Origin: Algoriphagus zhangzhouensis
Lineage (GTDB): Bacteria; Bacteroidota; Bacteroidia; Cytophagales; Cyclobacteriaceae
DNA: 64,000 bases
NCBI RefSeq assembly: GCF_900148515.1
Contig: NZ_FRXN01000005.1
Location: forward strand, 69,186 to 133,185
Direction: 5' to 3'
Position 1 is the first letter of the stretch. Every line of letters begins with the position of its first letter. Of the stretch, positions 36,445 through 44,582 are shown in pieces. Under the pieces are notes generated by a model. The model made no database searches, was not told the origin of the DNA, and saw only the letters and a program-made list of their open reading frames with translations. Both the position numbers and the translations under genes were made by a program.

Positions 36445-37545
36445 TCAGTTTTTAGTTGGTTTCCTCTTTCTTTTATTTAGCCACACGATAAATCCAGTAA
36501 TAGGTAAAGAGGCTCCTATCAAAGAACCCAAAAAGGCCAATATTCTTCCTGGAAGTCCCCACACACTACCAAAGTGAACTTCATAAACTAGTCCGTTTAT
36601 TTTGCTAAAAGTACTTCGGTCTTGAGCTAATCCGTTTTGAAAATTACCGGATAAAAGCTTTCCGTTATACTGGTCATGGTGGAAATGATCAACCGCATTG
36701 ATTCCTTTGTTTGGGTTGATCACTGATAGGTGGATGGCCTCATCAGATTTGTGGGGAATACTGATTCTAACCTCTGAATTTGGGTGTTTAGAATGATATT
36801 CCTGAATAAGGCTATTCAAGATTTCTTCATTTGCGATTTTTGGATCAGTAGAGACGGGGATAGAAATAGGTGTTTCCCAAGTTTTTTCATTTTCACCGCT
36901 AAGTTCCTTCAAAGTTTCTCTGACCAGCGAAAATCCCCAAAAAATTCCCGTTCCAATCGCGAAAATCAGGATCCATGATGCATAAAACCCAAGGATATTA
37001 TGAAGATCGTAATTAAGCTTTTTGGGTGAGGCGGACCATTTGATCAGGAACATATGCTTTCCAGGTTTTCCATTGCCCGGCCACCAAATCACCAATCCAG
37101 AGATAAGCATTACCAGAGCCAATAAAGTGACCCAATGAACAAGCTCTCGTCCAAAAGGACCCAAAAGGAAATTTCTATGCAGCTTTTTTAAAAAATTGAT
37201 CCAGCCTTTATTCATGTCCTGCAAATGGATCAACTCGCCGGAATATGGATTGAGGTAAGCATGATAATAAGTGCCTGGGACGTATATGAGGACTTCAATT
37301 GCGCTTTCGGAATCTCTAAATAAGGCCGTCCGGAAATCACCTTCTGGAAATTCTGTTTTCAGAGTGTTTTTGATATCCGAAATCGAAATAAAAGATCGGT
37401 CTTCACTAGGTACTTTTTGATGGTAAGTAATGTAGCTGAATTCAGGCTCCCATGTATATAAAGCACCAGAAAATGCGGTGATAAAAAACAGAAATCCTAT
37501 GCCTAAGCCTATGATCAGGTGTATTTTGGCTATGTACTTTCTCAA
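36445..37545 (-). CDS. PepSY-associated TM helix domain protein
   Basis: A 366-residue inner-membrane protein. The opening KIHLIIGLGIGFLFFITAFSGALYTWEPEF, the central LLGPFGRELVHWVTLLALVMLISGLVIWWPG with KKLNYDLHNILGFYASWILIFAIGTGIFWGF, and the C-terminal GSVWGLPGRILAFLGSLIGASLPITGFIVWLNKRKRK are the four-helix PepSY_TM pattern (PF03929). Two periplasmic loops carry the PepSY-like parts. Members often accompany TonB siderophore receptors and are thought to reduce or move iron; no receptor gene lies beside this one. It is convergent with the cyclase gene and monocistronic. Confidence 0.88.
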   Translation of the reverse strand: MRKYIAKIHLIIGLGIGFLFFITAFSGALYTWEPEFSYITYHQKVPSEDRSFISISDIKNTLKTEFPEGDFRTALFRDSESAIEVLIYVPGTYYHAYLNPYSGELIHLQDMNKGWINFLKKLHRNFLLGPFGRELVHWVTLLALVMLISGLVIWWPGNGKPGKHMFLIKWSASPKKLNYDLHNILGFYASWILIFAIGTGIFWGFSLVRETLKELSGENEKTWETPISIPVSTDPKIANEEILNSLIQEYHSKHPNSEVRISIPHKSDEAIHLSVINPNKGINAVDHFHHDQYNGKLLSGNFQNGLAQDRSTFSKINGLVYEVHFGSVWGLPGRILAFLGSLIGASLPITGFIVWLNKRKRKPTKN

Positions 37546-37638
37546 GTTGGTGTCTAACTAGTTGTAAATTTTAATTTATGGAATTTAAATCACAAAGTGT
37601 TAGATCTATCATGTTTTACTGAAAGGGAATTAGCTAGG

Positions 37639-38700
37639 TCAAAGATGGTAAGGAGATCGTGTTTGATAGAAGAAGAAAATTATGGATAGACCACAAATCA
37701 CAAACCAAGGAATTCCAAAAATTACGCTTAGAAAAAGGATGAAAAAGGAAGCAATCAACCAGTTGGAAAGGTAGGAGCTTCCAAATTTCCAGTACTGGAT
37801 TCCTAACAAAATCAGTTGATTTCCTAGAAATAGAAAAGGTAAACTCAAAAATTCAAATCCCTTAAAAGGATACACTCCTTTCCAAATCAAAAACAATAAC
37901 TCCGGAAAGGATACGAGTATTATCGATAGAAAATGATAGGAGAATTTTTCAATGGACCGGAAAGGAATGCTTTTAAACCAACTTTGTTTGACCAATTCAA
38001 ACTCAGCCTTTTCCATCAATATTGGGATTTGGAGAAATGAGACGGCCAGTACTCCAAACTGCATCCATCGGATATCATAAATCCCGGAAGCAAAAGAGAC
38101 GAAAAATCCATTTAGAAGAGCTAGACTCAATATTTTGGTAAGAAGAAATAGCAAAGGTCTATTCTGCCTTAATTCTAAAATTAACCATGAAGATCGATGT
38201 AGATTCCAGTTTACTTTAGGCCTTTTTAGAATGATTTCAGGGATTGGTTTTTCTTGAGCTCGATTGATTTCCCATAGATTGAGACCTATTCCTAGGATGA
38301 CAGAAAACCATAAAAGGAATAGGAGTGTCCAAGCATTTTCTTGAACTCCATAAAAACTAACAAAAAGAAAATAGAAGAGGAAAAAAGCCAGATTAACCAA
38401 GATGATTTTTAGCCAAATTTGAAATCTGTCTTGTTGCTTAAAAAGTCCTGTCTGGTGAAATATCTTGTATTCTCTTTGAGAGAGTAATGCCTTAATGGAT
38501 TTCAAGTGAAAACTTGAAAATCCCAGAAAACTGAGCGGTAGAATGCTGAAAGCTAAAGGATGTCTGAATAAAAACTTGGCAAGTAGAATATGTTGCTTGA
38601 TTTCCATGAATACTCCTCCAAAAACCAAAATCAAAACCCAAAAACCGAGCGTTTTTCGGTAGAAAGGAATCGTAAATGATTTGAAAAACAGCTTATCCAT
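37639..38700 (-). CDS. Probable membrane subunit of an ABC transporter
   Basis: A 353-residue protein with ten or so hydrophobic segments and no recognised domain by eye. It overlaps the ABC ATPase gene by 8 bp (38693-38700), so the two are translationally coupled and it is the obvious permease partner. The loops are rich in Lys/Arg (ILKRPKVNWNLHRSSW), and there is no large extracellular domain as in FtsX/MacB permeases. Substrate and direction are unknown; the 1:1 layout resembles ABC-2-type exporters. Confidence 0.75.
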   Translation of the reverse strand: MDKLFFKSFTIPFYRKTLGFWVLILVFGGVFMEIKQHILLAKFLFRHPLAFSILPLSFLGFSSFHLKSIKALLSQREYKIFHQTGLFKQQDRFQIWLKIILVNLAFFLFYFLFVSFYGVQENAWTLLFLLWFSVILGIGLNLWEINRAQEKPIPEIILKRPKVNWNLHRSSWLILELRQNRPLLFLLTKILSLALLNGFFVSFASGIYDIRWMQFGVLAVSFLQIPILMEKAEFELVKQSWFKSIPFRSIEKFSYHFLSIILVSFPELLFLIWKGVYPFKGFEFLSLPFLFLGNQLILLGIQYWKFGSSYLSNWLIASFFILFLSVIFGIPWFVICGLSIIFFFYQTRSPYHL

Positions 38701-39322
38701 TTTTCGAAAGTCTACCTGATTCCATCTTAAATGTACCTTGGATGGGCAAGTTAGCGATGGGGCTATTCTGATGAGAAGTAATCAAGAAAGTAACACCTTG
38801 TGCTGCCAAACCTTTGATCATTTCAGTCAATTGATTTTGGGTTTGGGTATCAATGGTGGTAAATGGTTCATCCAAAATCACCAACTGGGGATTACCTAAA
38901 AATGCCAAAATCAAAGCAGATTTTTTGAGCATTCCGGATGAGAAAGTTCCAACAGGATATCCTGAGAATGAATCTGCCCCAAAGGAACTTTTCAATTGAT
39001 TGATTTCTTCTTGATTTGCCTTTTTGGCTTTTGCCACCACTTGGATCAAGTCGTCTAAACTCAAAAAGTCAGGAAATTGAGGTTCCGCCTCTGCATATCC
39101 AATGGTCGCCCGATATTCCAGTGGCTTTTTTAGCAAATCAATTCCATTCAAGTCGATTTTTCCTTGGAATGGATGGATTCCAGCCAAAGCTTTTAATAGG
39201 GTTGATTTTCCTGAACCATTAGCTCCATGGATAAAATGGATTCCCTTCTCTAGCTTCAATTCATCAATCAGAACCTCAAATCCACTGGGGTATTTTTTAG
39301 AAAAATTGGAAATCAAAAGCAT
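38693..39322 (-). CDS. ABC transporter ATP-binding protein
   Basis: A 209-residue, single ATPase domain at the short end for the family. Walker A is GANGSGKSTLL, the Q-loop region is YAEAEPQFPDFLSLDDL, the signature is FSSGMLKKSALILAFL (SSGM rather than LSGG) and Walker B is LVILDEPFTTID, with the H-loop ITSHQNS. Such short CcmA-like ATPases pair with ABC-2-type membrane subunits. It is the first gene of a two-gene unit with the membrane protein at 37639. Confidence 0.9.
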   Translation of the reverse strand: MLLISNFSKKYPSGFEVLIDELKLEKGIHFIHGANGSGKSTLLKALAGIHPFQGKIDLNGIDLLKKPLEYRATIGYAEAEPQFPDFLSLDDLIQVVAKAKKANQEEINQLKSSFGADSFSGYPVGTFSSGMLKKSALILAFLGNPQLVILDEPFTTIDTQTQNQLTEMIKGLAAQGVTFLITSHQNSPIANLPIQGTFKMESGRLSKNG

Positions 39323-39434
39323 GAGGCCGAAAATGGTTGGTGGCTAATCCTGAATTTTGATTGAATTAAAGGAAAATGAAGGATTCTGGAAATTGAATTA
39401 ACAATAATTATAATAGTTTGGATATGATTGATTT

Positions 39435-40058
39435 TCAGAGTTTCCTGAATGCAAATTTATACCCTTCATATCCTGCGATAAAGTAAAAAACAATATCCAT
39501 AAATTGACCTGTTTCTAATAAAAGGTCAAAGGTGTAGCTGTAATCAAAATAAAGAAGCGTCTCAAAAAAATCTAGCCCTTCCATTTGTGACAAAACTGCT
39601 ATTACGCTTAGGAAATTTCCCACTATACAACTGAATACCGCAATAATAGCACCTGAGATTCCAAATATTGGATCTACTCCTTTCCCCAAAATTCTGATTG
39701 AAAATCCAACACCTGCTCCAATTGCCAAGGCCATATAACCAATTTGCCATCCTGTAGCTACAGTAATTAGGGCCCATAGGCAGGCGCCAATAAAGCCCGC
39801 CAATGTTCCACCGAAAATTCCTAATGGAAGATTCTGCTCTAGTTGATATTCTCGTAATTTTTCATTGGAAAGATCTTTGATTTCTATAGCCGCAGAATCA
39901 TTTAATTCTGCCTCCATTCTTTCATCAAGATCGAAAGAAGGACATGTTTCTTCAAATGAGGGTTTTTCTCCAGTTAATGAACAAATTAGACCCGTTTCCA
40001 TGTTCATTCTTCTATTGTGGCACTTTTTACAAAAAGCTAATTGCTCATGAAATTCCAT
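39435..40058 (-). CDS. Zinc-ribbon-containing membrane protein
   Basis: About 207 residues. A C-x2-C-x12-C-x12-C pattern in the first ~45 residues (FCKKCHNRRMN ... LICSLTGEKPSFEETCPSF) could bind one zinc. About four helices follow (NLPLGIFGGTLAGFIGACLWALITVATGW, IGYMALAIGAGVGFSIRIL, GISGAIIAVFSCIVGNFLSV, and a C-terminal segment). Similar small 'CxxC plus helices' proteins occur in Bacteroidota but have no known function. ATG 40058 is chosen because the longer frame starts at 40109, inside the preceding terminator hairpin. Confidence 0.78.
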   Translation of the reverse strand: MEFHEQLAFCKKCHNRRMNMETGLICSLTGEKPSFEETCPSFDLDERMEAELNDSAAIEIKDLSNEKLREYQLEQNLPLGIFGGTLAGFIGACLWALITVATGWQIGYMALAIGAGVGFSIRILGKGVDPIFGISGAIIAVFSCIVGNFLSVIAVLSQMEGLDFFETLLYFDYSYTFDLLLETGQFMDIVFYFIAGYEGYKFAFRKL

Positions 40059-40107
40059 AGGTGGTTGACTTAAAAATTTTATCGAAATATCATTAAAAAA
40101 TTTGATC

Positions 40108-40137
40108 AAAAAATACCCAGTATTGGGTATTTTTTAG
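40108..40137 (-). terminator. Rho-independent terminator of the 290-residue secreted protein gene
   Basis: Stem AAAATACCC / GGGTATTTT with a 6-nt loop, followed by more T on both strands, about 42 bp after the stop at 40179. Confidence 0.8.
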
Positions 40138-40178
40138 GATTGTTTTTCCATTTACATTTAGCCAATTTATCCCTTATC

Positions 40179-41051
40179 CTAATTTAAATTATGGCGAATA
40201 GATTGGTGTTGAAATTTCTCCAAATACTCCGTTTGAACCATTGGCTTATCTTCATTGCTTAAGATTTTAAATAAAATCGGGTCACTTAGGATTTTAGAAA
40301 CAGAAACCACCTCACTATCTAGTATGACTTCTTTATTCATCAGGCGAATGCCATGACTGTAATCGACATACCAATCCACATGCCCTTTGTATACCGGCTG
40401 GATGGGATTTCCGTCTAACTTATGCCAACCGTAAATCACTACTCTGTCTGGTAAATCAGCCAAATGGTAGGAGAGGATGACATCTTTCTTAATTCCTGCA
40501 ATCAATTGACCGTTTCTTTCATTTGCTTTAGACTTTTGTTTTTCTATTTGTTCGTTGTGAAGGATGAATTTTGCAATGCTTTCATTTTCTCTTTCTACAG
40601 GTTTGTAGAAAAATGGATCCAGCTTCACCTCAGCATTCTCATAAATATGATCGCTTATTTTTGAAGTGATCAAAGAGGCTCCAAATAGGTTGGCAAGTCT
40701 CTGGGCTGTATGTGGATTCATGGGAATCCGACAATAATCTTCATCCGACCCAATTGCCAAATAGTCAGGCATGACTTCATAAATTATTTCATGTGATTTT
40801 CCTACTGAGTCCTGGAAAGTGCCTTTCAGTTGAACTGGCTTCTTCAAAAACTCAGGCATATTTCCTTCAGCCAAAGCTTTGTATATTTCTTCCTCCCGCT
40901 CTTCCAATGATAAAGGAATCATTCGCTTCATAAATTCAGAGCCAGTTTCTGCATCTACCTTTCTAGGTGGTATTTGAAGCGGATCAATTTGACTTTGGGC
41001 AAACAGGGAAATAGGTGAAAGGAAAAGGAAAATGAAAAATCTAAAAACCAT
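40179..41051 (-). CDS. Uncharacterised secreted protein (290 aa)
   Basis: Signal peptide MVFRFFIFLFLSPISLFAQ, then LQIPPRKVDAETGSEFMKRMIPLSLEEREEEIYKALAEGNMPEFLKKPVQL, a conserved-looking segment DEDYCRIPMNPHTAQRLANLFGASL, and GHVDWYVDYSHGIRLMNKEVIL near the C-terminus. The HVDWYVDYSHG segment has clustered His/Asp/Tyr that could be an active site. I do not recognise the family. It follows the 665-residue gene by 11 bp and probably works with it. Confidence 0.75.
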   Translation of the reverse strand: MVFRFFIFLFLSPISLFAQSQIDPLQIPPRKVDAETGSEFMKRMIPLSLEEREEEIYKALAEGNMPEFLKKPVQLKGTFQDSVGKSHEIIYEVMPDYLAIGSDEDYCRIPMNPHTAQRLANLFGASLITSKISDHIYENAEVKLDPFFYKPVERENESIAKFILHNEQIEKQKSKANERNGQLIAGIKKDVILSYHLADLPDRVVIYGWHKLDGNPIQPVYKGHVDWYVDYSHGIRLMNKEVILDSEVVSVSKILSDPILFKILSNEDKPMVQTEYLEKFQHQSIRHNLN

Positions 41052-41062
41052 GGAATGTTTGC

Positions 41063-43060
41063 TTAAAAAGCGATTGCATAATAATCATCCACACTGCAAT
41101 CGTCACAAATAAGTTTGATTTGGGTACGGCCTTCTCTCAAAAATTTGAGATCTACTTCCATCACATCTCCCCTTTTCTCAAAGCTGACACATTTTTCGTC
41201 ATAATTATATCTGACTTGAGCTATTCCACCGGTTTGGGTTCTCAAGCAAAAGGAAGAAGGTCCGTCCTTCTTGTTAATGAGCATGATGGTCCAGGAGCCG
41301 TTTTCTCTGATCCAATCCCGATCAATCAGTTCGGATAAGTTACCATTGGCCACATTTAAGTATTTGAATTTTTTTTCATTTTCTCTAAATACATAAGCAA
41401 CGAGTTCTTCGTCAGAAAGCTTTTGAATCATCTCATATCGGTTTGCATCAACTAAACTGAGATATTCTTGATGCCATTTCTTAAAATAGGGAGTGTTTAT
41501 TTCTTCTTGTTCTGCAAAAATACTAACCAATAATTCCATTGCTTCAGGGGATTCCTGAATAGCCTCAAACAATGTGCTTGTAACAGTTATGGGAACAGTC
41601 TCATCCGAAAAATAAGGGAATCCAACTCTGCCTTCTCCAAAAGGGTAGATATCACCTTCTTCTGATTGTTTGAAAGCTCCGGTGTATTCAAATTCTCCAA
41701 CTGATCGCTCTCTAATGGTTGCCGATTTACTGTCAGCTATTCCATTTTTGTAGGTGTAGATTTCTAGATGGCTCTCTTTTTTTATGGTGTGAATTCCATC
41801 CACAATTCCACTTCTTCCTGAAAGTCCTTTGGTAGTACCTACGTAGCTAAATGTTGGAGTGTCCACATCAAAGTAAATGCTATCATTCTTCCTGATGAAT
41901 GATGCTGTCAGGTTGGGATCGCTTATATATTCTCCGTTTGCTAATTGCTTAGAGTTTCCAGTGCGAAAATTGACCTTTATCTTGATGTCAGAGCTTTTTT
42001 CGGTGATAACTCCAGAGGTAGCAAAGCTGTTTTCAAAGGTTCCAGTATAAGTAGTTTTGCCCATATCTACTGTCCCTTCACCAAAAATACAATTCCCGTC
42101 GATGCATGGATATATAGTTGAACTGATCATGCAATTGTTAGCCTCATCAATTCCAAATGGTCCTAATAGCTTGTATTCTGCCTGGAGTAATTCATAGTAT
42201 TCGGGGACTTTTTGCTGAAACTTATAAGAGGCGACAGCTGCATCTAAATCTGGCTCTTTTTCACTCTTGAGGAGATATTTGCCGGCGATTATAGGCTCCA
42301 ATACCTCGCGTTCTATGCTGTACTTTTGAAAATAAGCTATGTGTTTGTTGAAAAAGTAATTTGCGAAATAACTTCGCTGTAAAGCATCCAAATTTTCCCA
42401 ATCTCTCTCTGAGAAATCCAGATTGCTTTCTTCATCAAAATCCTCTCTCTCAATTTTTCGGATAATATAACCACTGATTACATCACCGCCATCTTTGTCA
42501 AACTTGGCTCCATCCGGCCTAGTGACAGACCTATATTCTTTCGGATCTTCTTTGACAACTTGGAAGATAATTCCCGCCTTATCATAGCCATCTGGAAGGA
42601 AGTAGTTTATCCGGTAATATCCTGATTGCAAAGCACTCACATTGCGAAAGCCATTTTTCTTATTCAGCTCAGCGGTGGTAAATACTTCACCTGTATTAAA
42701 AGTGTCAAAAGGAAATGAAATAGGAGCGTAATCCCCAAGAGACCTTCCATTTACACTATTTACACTGCTTATTTGGATGCTATTGAGATGACCATATCCG
42801 GCTAATAGGTCATCCCCTTCAAAATTTAGAGAAAGATGGTATCTAGGATGATTGTCAATTGTTTTGACCCAAGGAAATCTTGCAAAGAGCTGACCGGAAA
42901 AACCTTCTGGTGATTTTGGCTTTACGGGATAATTAAAAAGGGCAATCAAAGAGTCTTTGAAGGCCTGAGAATCCATTTGGATTGGAAAAGTTATCGTTTG
43001 AGATTGGAGGCGAAAAGACCAAAAAAGGAGGATTAAAAAGATTATTGACTTTTTTTTCAT
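41063..43060 (-). CDS. Uncharacterised secreted protein with MORN-like segments (665 aa)
   Basis: Signal peptide MKKKSIIFLILLFWSFRLQSQ. The N-terminal part contains a beta-rich domain (HYHLSLNFEGDDLLAGYGHLNSIQISS ... GYYRINYFLPDGYDKAGIIFQVV). The middle holds segments that look like MORN-type repeats (GEGTVDMGKTTYTGTFENS; FEYTGAFKQSEEGDIYPFGEGRVGFP). The C-terminal 80 residues end in ...IKLICDDCSVDDYYAIAF with a CxxC. No catalytic motif recognised. First gene of a probable two-gene unit with the 290-residue secreted protein. Confidence 0.75.
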   Translation of the reverse strand: MKKKSIIFLILLFWSFRLQSQTITFPIQMDSQAFKDSLIALFNYPVKPKSPEGFSGQLFARFPWVKTIDNHPRYHLSLNFEGDDLLAGYGHLNSIQISSVNSVNGRSLGDYAPISFPFDTFNTGEVFTTAELNKKNGFRNVSALQSGYYRINYFLPDGYDKAGIIFQVVKEDPKEYRSVTRPDGAKFDKDGGDVISGYIIRKIEREDFDEESNLDFSERDWENLDALQRSYFANYFFNKHIAYFQKYSIEREVLEPIIAGKYLLKSEKEPDLDAAVASYKFQQKVPEYYELLQAEYKLLGPFGIDEANNCMISSTIYPCIDGNCIFGEGTVDMGKTTYTGTFENSFATSGVITEKSSDIKIKVNFRTGNSKQLANGEYISDPNLTASFIRKNDSIYFDVDTPTFSYVGTTKGLSGRSGIVDGIHTIKKESHLEIYTYKNGIADSKSATIRERSVGEFEYTGAFKQSEEGDIYPFGEGRVGFPYFSDETVPITVTSTLFEAIQESPEAMELLVSIFAEQEEINTPYFKKWHQEYLSLVDANRYEMIQKLSDEELVAYVFRENEKKFKYLNVANGNLSELIDRDWIRENGSWTIMLINKKDGPSSFCLRTQTGGIAQVRYNYDEKCVSFEKRGDVMEVDLKFLREGRTQIKLICDDCSVDDYYAIAF

Positions 43061-43173
43061 GGGCTTGAATTATAGCTTCCTAAACTAATAAATATCAAAG
43101 AATTATTGAACAATAGATTGTTCCAGAATATGTTATCATAAAATAGAAGTCTAAACTTTTTTAGAATCAAAAT

Positions 43174-43183
43174 AGTATATACT
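43174..43183. promoter_or_regulatory. Small palindrome upstream of the RHH/MazF module
   Basis: AGTATATACT, a perfect 10-bp palindrome 24 bp before the antitoxin start, in the position expected for an autoregulatory operator. Short A/T-rich palindromes occur by chance, so this is weak. Confidence 0.3.
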
Positions 43184-43207
43184 TTTAGTAATACCAATTG
43201 AAATGTC

Positions 43208-43444
43208 ATGAAAACACTATCATTGAAATTAGACAATTCTGTTTTTGAGGAAACGGAGGAGATATTGAAAGAAAAGGGCATTGCTAGAAATAGATATATC
43301 AATGAGGCCCTTGATTTCTACAATCGCTACTATCAAAGAAAAAAGCTGGCAAAAGCTTTCGAAAAAGCATCACAAATGGTTCGGGAAAGCTCCATGGAAA
43401 TCAATGCTGAATTTGATCAAATGATCGATGAAGGAGCAGTTTGA
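43208..43444 (+). CDS. Ribbon-helix-helix-like antitoxin of a MazF module
   Basis: A 78-residue protein. MKTLSLKLDNSVFEETEEILKEKGIARNRYINEALDFYNRYYQRKKLAKAFEK has the strand-helix-helix pattern of a ribbon-helix-helix DNA-binding domain (residues ~1-45). An acidic C-terminal tail (SSMEINAEFDQMIDEGAV) would wrap the toxin. It overlaps the toxin gene by 17 bp, which couples their translation. Expected to neutralise the MazF ribonuclease and repress the operon. Confidence 0.88.
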   Translation: MKTLSLKLDNSVFEETEEILKEKGIARNRYINEALDFYNRYYQRKKLAKAFEKASQMVRESSMEINAEFDQMIDEGAV

Positions 43445-43769
43445 GATTTGGCTGGTGAATTTGAATCCTTCTAGAGGAACGGAACCCGGTAAAATCCGCC
43501 CATCTGTTGTGATTCAGACGAATCTGCTGAATCAATTGGATCATCCCTCTACATTGATTTGCCCGATTACTTCCCAGCTTTCTGATGAGGAGAATATTCT
43601 CAGGGTAAAAGTCGAGGGAAAAGGAACAGGTTTGGAACAGGAGTCAGAAATTTTGGTGGATCAAATCAGAGCCTTGGATAATCGAAGGTTTATTGAAAAA
43701 CTGGGAAAAATCAACAAAGAAAAAGCCTTGGAGCTTCAAAGGAAGTTGAAGGCGGTGTTGGATTTTTAG
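43428..43769 (+). CDS. mazF: MazF/PemK family toxin (endoribonuclease)
   Basis: A 113-residue protein. EIWLVNLNPSRGTEPGKIRPSVVIQTNLLN, then STLICPITSQLS, then GTGLEQESEILVDQIRALDNRRFIEKLG match the MazF/PemK/CcdB-fold family (PF02452) along the whole length. The Arg in KIRP and the Thr of PITS are the conserved catalytic residues. It cleaves mRNA at short sequence sites when the antitoxin is lost. Its stop codon lies one nucleotide from the stop codon of the convergent ParE-like gene. Confidence 0.93.
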   Translation: MKEQFEIWLVNLNPSRGTEPGKIRPSVVIQTNLLNQLDHPSTLICPITSQLSDEENILRVKVEGKGTGLEQESEILVDQIRALDNRRFIEKLGKINKEKALELQRKLKAVLDF

Positions 43770-43770
43770 C

Positions 43771-44061
43771 TTACTGGTTTCTTTTTTTAGGATTTTGTCT
43801 AACATCAAAAAGGGAAACTAATAAAATATACTCCGTCCTCACTGTATAGAAGACTCGAATTTGTTTGTTTAGTTGAAATCCTCGAATGTTTTTTGCAGAA
43901 AATTCGATAGAACCTATTTCTGGAAATTGCTCCAGTAAGTCCAAAAAATCATTTAATGTGGCTTCAAATTTTTCTACTGATTTATTCACCCACTTTTTTC
44001 CCAAGTATTCGATGATTTTATGGTAATCTGAATTTGCCTTTTTACTGACTAGAATTTTCAC
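43771..44061 (-). CDS. ParE/RelE-family toxin
   Basis: A 96-residue protein: MKILVSKKANSDYHKIIEYLGKKWVNKSVEKF, LEQFPEIGS, RGFQLNKQIRVFYTVRTEYILLVSLFDVRQNP is the ParE/RelE toxin fold (helical hairpin then a four-stranded sheet ending in D-RQ-P). This pattern is typical of ParE-type members acting on gyrase, or on ribosomal mRNA in RelE-type members; which one applies here is not decided by sequence. It overlaps the antitoxin gene by 4 bp. Confidence 0.9.
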   Translation of the reverse strand: MKILVSKKANSDYHKIIEYLGKKWVNKSVEKFEATLNDFLDLLEQFPEIGSIEFSAKNIRGFQLNKQIRVFYTVRTEYILLVSLFDVRQNPKKRNQ

Positions 44062-44282
44062 TTACTTCTTTTCAAAAAAGTATCTCTCGAGATAAAAGTT
44101 GATTCATCATCTTCTAGAGTACCTAAAATTTCTTCTTTTTCTTTTTTAGGAAGTTCCTCCCAAAGAGACCCTGTTTCTTTTTCTTTTTTTAAAGAAAGGA
44201 AATCTCGGATCGTTTCAAGTAACTGCTCATTTTCAATTTCATCAATCAATTGATGAACAGTTGTTTTTAGCGAAGTTGCCAT
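44058..44282 (-). CDS. Antitoxin partner of the ParE/RelE-like toxin
   Basis: A 74-residue protein rich in Glu and Lys. MATSLKTTVHQLIDEIENEQLLETIRDFLSLKKEKETGSLWEELPKKEKEEILGTLEDDESTFISRDTFLKRSK is mostly helical and ends in a basic tail, as in small Bacteroidota antitoxins that precede ParE-like toxins. There is no clear DNA-binding domain, so autoregulation may depend on the complex. The ATGA overlap with the toxin start supports the pair. Confidence 0.82.
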   Translation of the reverse strand: MATSLKTTVHQLIDEIENEQLLETIRDFLSLKKEKETGSLWEELPKKEKEEILGTLEDDESTFISRDTFLKRSK

Positions 44283-44582
44283 AATTCAGTTTTTTCTTGC
44301 TACTCTAAGATAATACATAAAATGAAAGATATAGGTTTCTGAAAAAACTGCAAAGTAAGCATTGAAAATGCTTTAGAGATTCAGGAGGAAGCTTTGAGGG
44401 GCCGCTTGGGTAATTCTGTCATCTGTCTCTTGTCTTCCAAGTCCTTAAGCAAAGAAAATTAAGATGGTGATTCCAAACTTGATTTGCATTTTTCTCATTC
44501 TTTCATTTTTCCAATCCAAAATCTCATTTGTCAATCCCTTTCTTGTCCTGTAACTTTACTGGCTCATTCAAAACCAAAAGCC
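44283..44582. other. Intergenic region between the ParE module and aguB
   Basis: About 300 bp with no credible gene. The only signal seen is the Bacteroidota-type promoter at 44527-44558. An in-frame extension of aguB to ATG 44484 exists but has no conservation to support it. Confidence 0.6.
44527..44558 (+). promoter_or_regulatory. Promoter of the aguB-aguA operon
   Basis: TTTG (44527-44530), a 20-bp spacer and TAACTTTA (44551-44558), a near match to the Bacteroidota TTTG/TAnnTTTG promoter. It lies 24 bp ahead of the GTG start and inside the longer ATG reading frame. Confidence 0.5.

Noticed and set aside
43208..44282. The two TA modules considered as one four-gene defence system
   Set aside because: Each toxin has its own overlapping antitoxin and the pairs are on opposite strands; linkage is noted only as an observation.
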